Shown here: positions 36,213-45,740 of the stretch, one piece after another
Layout: every line of letters starts with the position of its first letter
Position numbering within the stretch: the stretch's first letter is position 1
Source: an uncultured Oleispira sp.
GTDB taxonomy: Bacteria > Pseudomonadota > Gammaproteobacteria > Pseudomonadales > Oceanobacteraceae
Length of the DNA: 64,000 nucleotides
Reading direction: 5' to 3'
Assembly: GCA_913061415.1 (NCBI GenBank)
Contig: CAJXUD010000014.1
Location: 23,366-87,365 of the forward strand
Position numbers and translations under genes: made by a program
The notes under the pieces: model-generated
Databases searched by the model: none
What the model saw: only the letters and a program-made list of their open reading frames with translations
Told to the model about the DNA's origin: nothing

Positions 36213-37190
36213 ATGACCAAAGCAAGCTTTGAATTTGCAGAAATGCACTGGCTAATGGATGTACTGCAAAGTATTGATGTAGGCTTAGTAATTTTGGACA
36301 GAGACTACAAAATACAGCTATGGAATGGTTTTATGGAAAATCATAGCGGCCTGCGCCCCGATGATGTTCATGATAAACCTTTATTTGGATCGTTCAGTGA
36401 AATTCCTGAAACATGGTTTCGCCAAAAAGCTGAACCTGTGTTTGAGCTTAAAACGCGAACATTCACCATTTGGGAACAACGCCCTTACTTATTTAAGTTC
36501 AAAAATTATCGGCCAATTACCGGCCGTGCTGCCAATATGTTTCAAAACAGCACGATTATTCCACTTGAATCCATTGATGGCTCAGTTAAACATATCTGCT
36601 TAATCATTTACGATGTTACCGATATTGCAATTAATAAAGAAGATCTGACGAAAGCGAATGGGAACTTAGCGTATTTAAGCCAGACCGATAGCCTCACAGA
36701 GCTATTCAATCGTGGTCATTGGGAAGAAGAATTTCAACGAGAGCATAAACGCTGTATACGCTCGAAGAACCCCAGCTCATTAGTCATGTTTGATATTGAT
36801 CACTTTAAGAATGTGAACGATACCTATGGGCATCCAGCGGGTGATGAAGTTATTAGGACTCTCGCCTCTATTGTTAGGCAAACGGTAAGAGAAACTGACA
36901 TTTGTGGGCGTTATGGTGGGGAAGAATTTACCATACTGCTTATCGATACTGACGCACAATCAGCCGCACTGTTCACGGAGCGCTTACGGAAAAAAGTAGA
37001 TGATTTAATCGTTAAGACTGACAATCACGATATAAAATTTACCATCAGCTCAGGTATTGCCGAATATTCACCCAACTTTAAAAGACATGGTGACTGGATT
37101 GAAGCGGCCGATAAAGCCCTTTATCACTCAAAAGAAAATGGTCGAAATCGAACGACCATTTTCCAGAACAAACCGCCCCAGTCGCTATAA
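36213..37190 (+). CDS. PAS-GGDEF diguanylate cyclase
   Basis: 325 residues. An N-terminal PAS domain (about 10-130, VGLVILDRDYKIQLWNGF) and a linker precede the GGDEF domain (about 160-320). The active site is GGEEF, with FDIDHFKNVNDTYGHPAGDE before it. An I-site (RETD, five residues before GGEEF) is present, so product inhibition is expected. There is no membrane segment. It makes cyclic di-GMP from GTP. AAGGGA lies before the ATG, and the gene begins 15 bases after the CheC-like stop. Confidence 0.93.
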   Translation: MTKASFEFAEMHWLMDVLQSIDVGLVILDRDYKIQLWNGFMENHSGLRPDDVHDKPLFGSFSEIPETWFRQKAEPVFELKTRTFTIWEQRPYLFKFKNYRPITGRAANMFQNSTIIPLESIDGSVKHICLIIYDVTDIAINKEDLTKANGNLAYLSQTDSLTELFNRGHWEEEFQREHKRCIRSKNPSSLVMFDIDHFKNVNDTYGHPAGDEVIRTLASIVRQTVRETDICGRYGGEEFTILLIDTDAQSAALFTERLRKKVDDLIVKTDNHDIKFTISSGIAEYSPNFKRHGDWIEAADKALYHSKENGRNRTTIFQNKPPQSL

Positions 37191-37211
37191 CGATCCCACC
37201 AATCACGGCTT

Positions 37212-37241
37212 AGTCTCAGATCGCCTAGTCTGAGACTTTCT
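37212..37241 (+). terminator. Probable terminator of the CheY-CheC-GGDEF operon
   Basis: A 9-bp perfect stem (AGTCTCAGA / TCTGAGACT) with an eight-base loop is followed by only TTTC, so it is weak as an intrinsic terminator. Confidence 0.55.
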
Positions 37242-37412
37242 AGCGAGGCAATGAAAGTAAAGCCGTAGAAAAGGTTTTTATCTCACTACTCTCACCCTCG
37301 TGTCCCATTCTTGTATTTTTAATCTCATTTTTTATGTACAGGCAGCTTCTAGAAACACTCACTTAATTTGATCAATAATTTGCTATGATAAACAGATTCA
37401 GCCCATCATAGG

Positions 37413-39269
37413 ATGCTCACTAAAGTGACTAGCTTTCAACTCAGAGACTACCAACAAGACGCCGTCTCTGCGACCCTAAAGCACTTTAGGAAAAGTAATG
37501 AACCTGCAGTCATCGTCTTACCGACAGGCTCAGGAAAGAGCTTGGTCATTGCTGAGCTTGCGCGCTTAGCGAAACGGAAGATTCTTATACTGACCCACGT
37601 TAAAGAACTCGTTGAGCAGAACCACCAAAAATACGAGAGCTACGGGCTAACGGCGGGCATCTATTCGGCGGGTTTAAAGAAAAAAGAGAATCAATATCAG
37701 GTTACCTTTGCCAGCATCCAATCTGCCGCTAGAAACTTACAAGATTTTGGACACGAGTATTCATTGATCATTATTGACGAATGCCACCGAGTCAACTTGC
37801 CTCCTAGCAAGGAGACCGTCGAGAAAGAAGATCAAAAAGAAAAGGAAGAGAGTGTAAATCAATATCAGAAAATCATTCAGCACCTAAAAGCCTCTAACCC
37901 AGATATTAAATTACTCGGGTTAACCGCAACACCCTATCGCCTAGGAATGGGCTGGATTTACCGCAAGCACTATCGAGGTATCGTTCGAAGTGAGGCCCCT
38001 CGCCCTTTCGAACACTGTATTTATGAATTACCCCTGCGCTACTTAATCAAGCGTCAATATTTAACCGAACCCAAGCTGATTGATGCCACAATCGAACATT
38101 ATAATTTTAGTAGCCTCAAAGAGAGTGCTAATGGCGATTATAATGCCTCTGAACTAAATGAGTTGTTAGATAAAAACCACCGCGTCACTCAAGGTATCAT
38201 TAAGCACGTTATAGAGCTTGGCAAAAACCGCCAAGGCATCATGATATTCGCCGCAACGGTTGATCATGCAAAAGAAATTTACAGTTACTTACCGGCTGAA
38301 GAAACCGCCCTCATAACAGGGGCAACAGATAATGCCGACCGTGATCAGTTAATTAACGCGTTTAAACGAAAGCATATAAAATTCTTGGTCAATGTTTCAG
38401 TATTAACGACCGGCTTCGATGCTCCACATGTTGATATGATTGCCATATTGCGTCCAACGCAATCGGTTAGCTTATATCAGCAGATTATCGGCCGTGGTCT
38501 GCGTTTATCCGATAATAAAAAAGACTGTCTGGTTATAGATTACACCGGAAATGACTTCGATCTTTATCAACCAGAAGTCGGCGAAAAGAAACCCAATAGC
38601 CAAAGTCAGCCCGTACAAGTCCCTTGCCCTAGCTGTGAATTTCCAAACATATTCTGGGGAATTTGTGATGATGATGGCTACCTTGTTGAGCATTATGGCC
38701 GCCGTTGCCAAGGGTTAATTGAAGATAGCATTACTTCAAAATCTGCCTCACAAGCTGGCCCACAAGCGGCTTCAGCTTCCAATCAACATCAATGTGATTA
38801 TCGCTTTGTCTTTAAAGAATGCCCACATTGTGGGTCAGAAAACGATATTGCGGCTAGAACCTGCTTGCAGTGCAAATCGGTTTTAGTTGACCCTGATGAA
38901 ATGCTTAAAAAAGCGCTGCAATTAAAAGATGCTAAAGTTCTACGCTGCGCAGGCACAAGCCTTCAAGAACAAGAAGGTAAATTAAAAGTTATTTATCACG
39001 ATGAAGAAGGCAGTGAACTGAGCGAATGGTTTGATTTTAACAAGAAGAACCAGGTTGCACTGTTCAATCAGATTTTTTCTCAGCGCCTAAAAATAAACCT
39101 ATCGACAACTGAAAATATTGAAATTACACATTTGGACCAAGCACTTAAAATTGCCGACTATATCCCTAGCCCAGACTTTGTTATTGCACGAAAGCAAAAG
39201 TATTATTGGAAGATAAAAGACAGAATATTTGATTACCAAGGTCACTATCGAAAAGCGAATCAGCTATAA
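37413..39269 (+). CDS. radD: RadD (YejH)-like superfamily 2 DNA helicase/ATPase
   Basis: 618 residues. Helicase motifs in order: Walker A VLPTGSGKS (about 35-43), DECH (IIIDECHRV), GLTATPYR, then the C-terminal helicase motifs with STAY/TTGFDAPHVD and the arginine-finger motif IIGRGLRLS. A zinc-binding region of four Cys-rich pairs follows (CPSCEFPNIFWGICDDDG and CPHCGSENDIAARTCLQC). The long insertion between motifs II and III (KEDQKEKEES) is polar. RadD acts in DNA repair and template switching in E. coli. The upstream 222 bp holds no obvious promoter pair or LexA box. Confidence 0.9.
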   Translation: MLTKVTSFQLRDYQQDAVSATLKHFRKSNEPAVIVLPTGSGKSLVIAELARLAKRKILILTHVKELVEQNHQKYESYGLTAGIYSAGLKKKENQYQVTFASIQSAARNLQDFGHEYSLIIIDECHRVNLPPSKETVEKEDQKEKEESVNQYQKIIQHLKASNPDIKLLGLTATPYRLGMGWIYRKHYRGIVRSEAPRPFEHCIYELPLRYLIKRQYLTEPKLIDATIEHYNFSSLKESANGDYNASELNELLDKNHRVTQGIIKHVIELGKNRQGIMIFAATVDHAKEIYSYLPAEETALITGATDNADRDQLINAFKRKHIKFLVNVSVLTTGFDAPHVDMIAILRPTQSVSLYQQIIGRGLRLSDNKKDCLVIDYTGNDFDLYQPEVGEKKPNSQSQPVQVPCPSCEFPNIFWGICDDDGYLVEHYGRRCQGLIEDSITSKSASQAGPQAASASNQHQCDYRFVFKECPHCGSENDIAARTCLQCKSVLVDPDEMLKKALQLKDAKVLRCAGTSLQEQEGKLKVIYHDEEGSELSEWFDFNKKNQVALFNQIFSQRLKINLSTTENIEITHLDQALKIADYIPSPDFVIARKQKYYWKIKDRIFDYQGHYRKANQL

Positions 39270-39338
39270 AACAGATTATTCGATAAAGAGTAATCCTCAC
39301 ACAGAAAAATAAACGTAGCTGGCGGCTAAAGTTTGATC

Positions 39339-40232
39339 TTATTGATAATGATAAAAATTATAGTGCTTTAATAATGCTCGATACTCATCACTGTTTTTAA
39401 ATGATTCTAGTTCTTTAGCAAAGAGTTCGGCAATATTTCTTAATTGGCTACTATTATTTTTAGCCCGTGAAAAGGCAATGTATTGCGGGTCTGAACCAAC
39501 TGCAGGAGTAAGGGCAACGATACCGTCAAAAAAGCCTTGCTCTTTGAAACCTAACAATTCTTGATAACTTATCATCGCCAAGTCATTCTTCTTAGATTTC
39601 AAATTTCTTTCTAAGGCTTTAAAATTACTGACTGTATCACGCTGTAAATCTTTCTTATGATCGAAATACTCGCCATGACTATATCCGTCTTCGACACCGA
39701 TAATATAGTCGCTTAAACCTGTAAATCTATGATCAAAATTAAACTCCTGCGCTCGCTCTTCTAGTGCAATAAGGACCCATTTAGTATCAGAAAGAATATT
39801 TCCAGCATAATAATAAGCGAATTTTGCTCGCTCTTTGGTATAACCAAAATAGCTAATCGCATCAATATCACCCGCGGTGAATGCTTTAAGTGCCTTTCCC
39901 CAAGGAAGGGAAATAAATTCAACCTCGATACTAAGCTGAGCAGCGGCGTGGTTAATCAAATCGATATGAAGGCCTGTTAATTTACCGTCTTGGATCATTT
40001 CTAGCGGGACGTAATTACCAATACCACGGGCTATCGTTATTTTATTAATAGAGGGGGAAGCGATAGCATGAGCAGACTCACTTTCAGAAGCAAAAGCAGA
40101 AGACAGATTTAATGAGATCGCACAGATTTGCAGTGCAGAAAATTGAATTATAAAGAATAGAAGAGTTCGCATCGAGAAACGGCTGTTTCTATGATTAACG
40201 AAGAACGAGCCCCCAACCCAGCTAAAAGCCAT
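39339..40232 (-). CDS. Extracellular solute-binding protein family 3
   Basis: Residues about 65-290 are the SBP family-3 fold (GLHIDLINHAAAQLSIEVEF, LPWGKALKAFTAGDIDAI), with a hydrophobic N-terminus. The frame gives 297 residues from the ATG at 40232, which has AAGG just before it; an internal ATG at 40172 begins a standard signal peptide (MRTLLFFII). If the longer form is used, the signal is preceded by 20 polar residues, which is unusual. No transport permease is adjacent, so this may be a stand-alone or sensor-type binding protein. Confidence 0.8.
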   Translation of the reverse strand: MAFSWVGGSFFVNHRNSRFSMRTLLFFIIQFSALQICAISLNLSSAFASESESAHAIASPSINKITIARGIGNYVPLEMIQDGKLTGLHIDLINHAAAQLSIEVEFISLPWGKALKAFTAGDIDAISYFGYTKERAKFAYYYAGNILSDTKWVLIALEERAQEFNFDHRFTGLSDYIIGVEDGYSHGEYFDHKKDLQRDTVSNFKALERNLKSKKNDLAMISYQELLGFKEQGFFDGIVALTPAVGSDPQYIAFSRAKNNSSQLRNIAELFAKELESFKNSDEYRALLKHYNFYHYQ

Positions 40233-40440
40233 ATTCCTTACCCTTTGCGTTGTATATATGGGTTACAGCTTACTCAATACCTAGCATTTCAACAACGCTA
40301 GTTCGGTAAACGAACATCCTTGAGCTTTCATTGCCCCCCGGAAAACCAAACCAAGGTGGCTCAAAAAATCCGCCACCTAATCTTAATAATACTCGAGTGT
40401 TAACGCTTTATGCCTGCTTCAAATCCTGCCTACTTCAGAC

Positions 40441-41601
40441 CTAAGAAAACGCAAACTGAGCATTGAATTGCTGCAAACGCTGGTTTTGTAGTCTCAAGCC
40501 ATCTTCAATTTCTTTAAAACGAGTATGAATAGATGCCCCCTGCCATTTCTCTTGCAACGTTTTGCAGGTCTGCTGGTATTTACCCGTTTGCAGTTCAGTC
40601 CACTCATTTAATAGCGTTTTGAAATCTTCATATTCTTTTTCGAGTGTTAATTTCAACTGCTCGATATTATCAGCAAACTGGTCAGTACTACTCGCTTTTG
40701 CAAGTTGTGCATTCGCTCGTTTAAACTGCATTTTCACTTTTGCACGCTGAATTTTAAAATCAGGTACTTTTTTCAAATTTTTAGTAAGACCAACCCAAGA
40801 ACAGGCTTTAATGAACCACTTAGTTGGGTCCCAGTGAAACCAACGAATACCATTACGATAATCAGTCTGGAAGATATGGTGATAATTGTGATAGCCCTCA
40901 CCATGAGTTAAAAATGCGAAGAAAGTATTATCACGCGCGGTATTTTCATCCGTATATGGCTGAGAACCCCATTTATGAGCGATGGAATTGATAAAGAAGG
41001 TGATGTGATGCGCAAGAACCAAACGAGCAACCCCAGCCAATAGCAACATACCCAGTACATCACCAAAGATTAAACCTAAGATAATAGGAATACCAAAGTT
41101 CATGCCCAAAGTGATGGGTGTGTAATACTTGTACTGCCACATAACGATAGGGTCGTTCATGAGGTTTTTAACGTTATCGAAGTTCACCTGACCACTTGGA
41201 TATTTACGCAGCATCCAGCCCATGTGAGAAAACCACAAACCGCGTTTAGCGGAATACGGATCTAAATCAACATCATCACAGTGACGGTGATGAACACGAT
41301 GACCCGAGCACCAGTCCAAAATGGTATTTTGCATCGCAGTAGCGCCCCATAAGGCATACCATACGCGCAATATTGGGTGTGCTTCATAGGCATTATGAGA
41401 CCAAAGACGATGATAACCACCCGTAATAGACATGCCGGTTAGCCAAGTGATGGCTAAAAATGCAATAACGGCTGATGTGTTATAACCGTATTGTATTCCG
41501 TACCAAGGCACTAACGTTAGCAAGATTAGCGTGCTTACAGAAAACATAATCACGGGTAACCAGTTAATGGGGGGCTTTTGCTCTGCTTTATTACTGCTCA
41601 T
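40441..41601 (-). CDS. Fatty acyl-CoA/phospholipid delta-9-type desaturase with C-terminal helical extension
   Basis: 386 residues. Three histidine boxes of the membrane-bound desaturase family are present: HRLWSH (about 64-69), HRVHHRH (about 101-107) and HNYHH (near 240). Four membrane segments are predicted by eye. Residues about 275-386 are an extra, charged coiled-coil-like region (FKRANAQLAKASS..., EKEYEDFKTLLNEW), beyond the usual end of the family. It introduces a cis double bond into acyl chains, which suits growth at low temperature. The upstream 286 bp holds no further gene. Confidence 0.9.
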   Translation of the reverse strand: MSSNKAEQKPPINWLPVIMFSVSTLILLTLVPWYGIQYGYNTSAVIAFLAITWLTGMSITGGYHRLWSHNAYEAHPILRVWYALWGATAMQNTILDWCSGHRVHHRHCDDVDLDPYSAKRGLWFSHMGWMLRKYPSGQVNFDNVKNLMNDPIVMWQYKYYTPITLGMNFGIPIILGLIFGDVLGMLLLAGVARLVLAHHITFFINSIAHKWGSQPYTDENTARDNTFFAFLTHGEGYHNYHHIFQTDYRNGIRWFHWDPTKWFIKACSWVGLTKNLKKVPDFKIQRAKVKMQFKRANAQLAKASSTDQFADNIEQLKLTLEKEYEDFKTLLNEWTELQTGKYQQTCKTLQEKWQGASIHTRFKEIEDGLRLQNQRLQQFNAQFAFS

Positions 41602-41887
41602 AAACTACCTAACTAAAAAATCTTTTTTAAACCATGCGCATATTAAGAGCATGTAAGTTCTGAAGACATGATAACCGATTTTAATTCGGCGAACATCTGT
41701 TCCGTCTGATTAAATCGTAATTCAGATCAATTAATAACCTAATTCAGGTCAGAAAAACGAAAACCAGCAATTTCTTACAGGCTAATTTCCGTTAATCTTA
41801 TAAGCAGCATTTCACTTAAGTATTTTGGTTATATGTCAGGCCATACCTCGACCTTTTAAGATAAGTATCAAGTAGACCTAAAATGGC

Positions 41888-42670
41888 TTACTTCCCAGTA
41901 AACTTGGCCTCTCGCCGCTCCATAAAAGACAATATCCCTTCTTGCGCATCTTGGCTTTTCATAACCCGAGGCAAATCATTAAACACTTCTTTCAATGCAA
42001 CATCCTGCCCGTGTTTACGATACGTCTTAGATGATCTCAAAGCCGCCTGAATGCCAAGCGGCGCGGCCTTAGCGACTTTTTTAGCCAGCTCTCGCGCACG
42101 AACCTGCAACTGGTCTAATTCAACCAACTCTTGCACCATGCCCCACTCTAACGCTTGCTCTGCACTGAATTCATCACCCGTCAGAATGTAGCGCTGCGCA
42201 TTACTCCAACCAATTTCACTGGCTAGGCGCACAGTTCCACCACCACACGGATAAATACCTCGCTGTACTTCTAACTGTGCAAAACGTGCATCGGGCGTCG
42301 CGAGGCGAATATCGGTATTCAATAACAGCTCCAAACCTGAAGTATAGCAAATACCCTGCACTGCCATAATCACCGGCTTGGTCAATACCTCACCTTCAAG
42401 GCCATAAGGGTCAAGATGCCCTTCTGGTAGTTCTGGAAATTTACCTTTAGCAAAAATCGGTGCCCACTTATCCAACTCCAAACCCGAAGTAAAATGCTTA
42501 CCTTCTGCTTGAATAATGGCGACGCGTAAATCGTCTTCATGCTGTAAACGATACAGCGCCTGAGCCAATAAAAAATAGCTTTCAGGGTCTAATGGGTTGT
42601 ACATATCAGGACGATTAAAGGTAATCGTCATTATGTGGTCGCTAACGTCTACTAATAATTTATTATTCAT
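41888..42670 (-). CDS. Enoyl-CoA hydratase/isomerase (crotonase) family protein
   Basis: 260 residues, single crotonase domain. The oxyanion-hole motif is HFTSGLELDKW and the CoA-binding loop is ICYTSGLELLLNTDIRLATPDARFAQLEVQRGIYPCGGG. The catalytic Glu positions look variable (VQRGIYP), so it may act on an unusual substrate. It lies 29 bp downstream of the acyl-CoA dehydrogenase gene on the same strand; the two are probably co-transcribed and act in fatty-acid oxidation. Confidence 0.9.
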   Translation of the reverse strand: MNNKLLVDVSDHIMTITFNRPDMYNPLDPESYFLLAQALYRLQHEDDLRVAIIQAEGKHFTSGLELDKWAPIFAKGKFPELPEGHLDPYGLEGEVLTKPVIMAVQGICYTSGLELLLNTDIRLATPDARFAQLEVQRGIYPCGGGTVRLASEIGWSNAQRYILTGDEFSAEQALEWGMVQELVELDQLQVRARELAKKVAKAAPLGIQAALRSSKTYRKHGQDVALKEVFNDLPRVMKSQDAQEGILSFMERREAKFTGK

Positions 42671-42699
42671 TGTTAAACTTCCTTCTCTTAATTAGCGAA

Positions 42700-44499
42700 T
42701 TAGAACCAATCTGCTTGCATGGCCATACAGGTTTCATCAAAGCCTTGTAGCAAGTTCGCTTGGTGCTGAACCTTTGGCAGCTCCCAGCGTAAGAAATACT
42801 GCGCCGCTTGTAACTTACCGGCTAAAAACTGCTTATCGTCGTTATCATCTGAATCCGCAAAGCGTTCAATCGCTTTATCTGCCATCTCAATCCACAACCA
42901 AGCAACAACCATCTTACCCATCATATCGAGATAGACTGCCGAGTTCGCTAGGCCTTTTTCAACCTCACCTTTTTGCAACGCGCCACCTAAAGTCATAGTG
43001 GTTTTAATGAACAAATCAAGATGACCTTGGTATTCAGTCACTAGTGCCTGCAGCTCAGTTTTTTCTTTCGCTGACTTCAGTGTACGCTGTATTTTCTGCA
43101 ACAACAGCTGCTGGCCTTTACCGTTATGCAGCCACAATTTACGCCCTAATAAATCCAATGACTGAATGCCATGAGTACCTTCATGAATCGGATTTAAGCG
43201 GTTATCGCGATAACACTGCTCAACTGGGTAGTCCTTGGTATAACCTGCACCAGCTAAGACCTGAATGGCCAGATCATTGGCTTTAGGGCCATAATACGAG
43301 GGGAAAGATTTCACCACAGGGGTCAATAAATCCAATAACAAACCACTATCGCCGTCACCACCCACTTCAGATTCATCGACTAAGCGCGCCGCCAACAGAC
43401 ATAACGCCAATGAGCCTTCAACAAAGCACTTTTGCGCCAATAACATACGCTTAACATCGGTATGCTCAATGATATTTAACTGCTTACTGTTGGGATCTTT
43501 ACTAGCAACCGAACGGCCTTGCGGACGGTTCTTTGCATAATCTAATGATTCTAAATACCCACGATAACCAATAGTCGCCGCGCCGGTACCTACACCAATA
43601 CGCGCTTCGTTCATCATTTTGAACATGTACTTCAAACCATGATTGGCTTCACCAATCAAAAAGCCCTGGCACTGATTATTATCACCAAATTGCAAGACTG
43701 TACTGGTCGTCCCTCGATAACCCATCTTATGTAATAAGCCTACCAACTTCACGTCATTAGGCTCGCCCAATGAGCCGTCGTCGTTGGTATGGATTTTAGG
43801 TACGATAAATAACGAGATACCCTTCGCCCCTTGGGGGGCGCCTTCAATTCTGGCCAATACCAGATGAACAATGTTCTCGGTAATGTCTTGGTCGCCACCG
43901 GAGATATACATTTTCTGGCCACGAATGCGATAACTGCCATCGTCTTGTGGCGTCGCTTTAGTCGTAAGGTCGCCTAATGAAGAACCGACATCCGGCTCCG
44001 TCATCGCCATGGTGCCGGAGAAGCGACCATCAAACATCGCAGGGAGGTACTTCTTCTTATGCTCATCAGCGGCAAAAGCGCTGATTAAGTTCGCCGCTGC
44101 ACTGGTCAAGAACGGATAACCCGAGGTCGACGGATTGGCCGACATAAAATAACTGACACACGCGGTATTAATAATCGCAGGCAATTGCATGCCACCCTCG
44201 TCATATGCATGGCGAGCTGCCAATAATCCCGATTGCGAGTAATGCTTCCAGGCTTCTTTCACCTCTGGAATGGTAGTGACCGATACTCCATCAAACTGCG
44301 GCTCATTAGCATCGGCTTTGGCGTTGTGCGGTAAAAAGTAATCTGTGGCGATTTTGTTGGCGGTATTGATCACGCCATCAAAGGTTCCGCGGTCATGATC
44401 TTGATAAAAAGGCAGCTCGGTTAACTGCTCTGCTTGAAATACGTCGTACAGTAAAAATTCTAAATCTTTGGCATTGATCAAATTCGACACGACATTCAC
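42700..44499 (-). CDS. Acyl-CoA dehydrogenase, long (about 600-residue) class
   Basis: 599 residues. It has the standard three-domain ACAD core (MAMTEPDVGSSLGDLTTKA at about 166-184 for FAD and substrate) followed by a C-terminal extension. NPIHEGTHGIQSLDLLGRKL is typical of the catalytic-base region in this subfamily. Such proteins catalyse the first step of beta-oxidation of medium or long chains, using FAD and an electron transfer flavoprotein. It is upstream of the crotonase gene; the AraC-type gene is divergent with 83 bp between. Confidence 0.93.
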   Translation of the reverse strand: MNVVSNLINAKDLEFLLYDVFQAEQLTELPFYQDHDRGTFDGVINTANKIATDYFLPHNAKADANEPQFDGVSVTTIPEVKEAWKHYSQSGLLAARHAYDEGGMQLPAIINTACVSYFMSANPSTSGYPFLTSAAANLISAFAADEHKKKYLPAMFDGRFSGTMAMTEPDVGSSLGDLTTKATPQDDGSYRIRGQKMYISGGDQDITENIVHLVLARIEGAPQGAKGISLFIVPKIHTNDDGSLGEPNDVKLVGLLHKMGYRGTTSTVLQFGDNNQCQGFLIGEANHGLKYMFKMMNEARIGVGTGAATIGYRGYLESLDYAKNRPQGRSVASKDPNSKQLNIIEHTDVKRMLLAQKCFVEGSLALCLLAARLVDESEVGGDGDSGLLLDLLTPVVKSFPSYYGPKANDLAIQVLAGAGYTKDYPVEQCYRDNRLNPIHEGTHGIQSLDLLGRKLWLHNGKGQQLLLQKIQRTLKSAKEKTELQALVTEYQGHLDLFIKTTMTLGGALQKGEVEKGLANSAVYLDMMGKMVVAWLWIEMADKAIERFADSDDNDDKQFLAGKLQAAQYFLRWELPKVQHQANLLQGFDETCMAMQADWF

Positions 44500-44582
44500 C
44501 TTCTATTTAAACTGAATAGGAAACAATTAATTTATTACTAGATTCAGTATCCACCTTGCTTACACTCGTGAGAATTGTCATT

Positions 44583-45644
44583 ATGGCCACAAATAAGGTC
44601 AAAAGTGACATCATGATAAATATATACGTATTAGGGTTTGATCAAGCACTAGCATCAGCGATTACCGGAGTCATCGATCTGTTTGCCTTAGCAGGGGTCA
44701 CTTGGAATCGAATTCAGCAGCAAAACACCGCAATGGCATTTAATGTTCAACTTGCGAGCCATCAAGGCAATAATATTCGTTGCATTAATAATTTACAGCT
44801 GGGCGCTCACTGCAGTTTTGAAAGTCTGTTTGACCAGTTTGAAAATGAACAACTCTGTGAAAACAGCCTTAATAGCAATCCTATTAACAACATATTAATT
44901 GTTCCGACCATCGGTGGCCCTATTCAGCAGGCATTAGACAATAATCCCGAACTTATCAGTTTACTTAATAAAGCCCACCAAGCAGGTTGGACAATTGCTG
45001 GTAACTGCACCGGGAACTTTTTACTCGCAGAAGCAGGAATTTTGGATGGGAAGTCAGCAACGACTCATTGGGGTTTCGCCACAGAATTTCAGCAACGTTA
45101 TCCGCAAATCAACTTACAAGCCGATCAATTAATTACCCGCGATGAGAATATTTTTTGTGCCGGCGGCGGTATTGCTTGGTTTGACTTAGGCTTGCACATA
45201 ATAGAACGCAATGTTGATTTTGAAACGGCTATGCAAACCGCCAAAGCCTTTGTGATTGACTATCGCCGCGATAGCCAGCTTTCTTATTCGTTAATGCGCA
45301 TTGCCAAACCTCACCAAGATGAGATGGTGAAAAGCATTCAAGCAAAGATAGAAAAAGATTGCACAACAGCATTGAGTATTGAAGCATTAGCCGTTGAACA
45401 TAACGTTTCTCAGCGTACGTTAATCAGGCGTTTTAACAGTGCACTGGGCATGCCACCCAATACTTACCTGCAGTCCGTGCGCATTGAACACGCAAGAAAA
45501 ATGCTAGAAGAAAGTGATTTTAATATCGATACCATCATGAATAACATCGGCTATGAAGATTCGAGTTCTTTCCGTCGTTTATTTAAAAAGAAAACGGGAT
45601 TAACTCCTACTGAGTACCGTAATCGATTCAGTCGACGATTATAG
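44583..45644 (+). CDS. GlxA-type transcriptional regulator (DJ-1/PfpI plus AraC)
   Basis: 353 residues from the ATG at 44583 (GTGAG upstream). Residues about 15-190 are a DJ-1/PfpI-like sensor domain with WTIAGNCTGNFLLAEAG containing the nucleophile-elbow Cys; the last 110 residues are an AraC helix-turn-helix (LAVEHNVSQRTLIRRFN and YEDSSSFRRLFKKKTGLTPTEYR). It is divergent from the acyl-CoA dehydrogenase/crotonase genes, which it probably regulates. The effector is unknown. It ends at a shared terminator with nqrF. Confidence 0.9.
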   Translation: MATNKVKSDIMINIYVLGFDQALASAITGVIDLFALAGVTWNRIQQQNTAMAFNVQLASHQGNNIRCINNLQLGAHCSFESLFDQFENEQLCENSLNSNPINNILIVPTIGGPIQQALDNNPELISLLNKAHQAGWTIAGNCTGNFLLAEAGILDGKSATTHWGFATEFQQRYPQINLQADQLITRDENIFCAGGGIAWFDLGLHIIERNVDFETAMQTAKAFVIDYRRDSQLSYSLMRIAKPHQDEMVKSIQAKIEKDCTTALSIEALAVEHNVSQRTLIRRFNSALGMPPNTYLQSVRIEHARKMLEESDFNIDTIMNNIGYEDSSSFRRLFKKKTGLTPTEYRNRFSRRL

Positions 45645-45668
45645 CTCTTTAGTCTTAAACAACAGCCA

Positions 45669-45708
45669 TAAAAAAACCGCCGGCAAATTTCTTTGCAGAC
45701 GGTTTTTT
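45669..45708. terminator. Bidirectional terminator between the GlxA-type gene and nqrF
   Basis: AACCGCCGGCAAA pairs with TTTGCAGACGGTT around a TTTC loop, with two imperfect positions, and has A/T runs on both sides, so it serves both convergent genes. Confidence 0.82.
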
Positions 45709-45740
45709 TGATTATCTTCTAAGCTCGATAAGCTAAAAGA

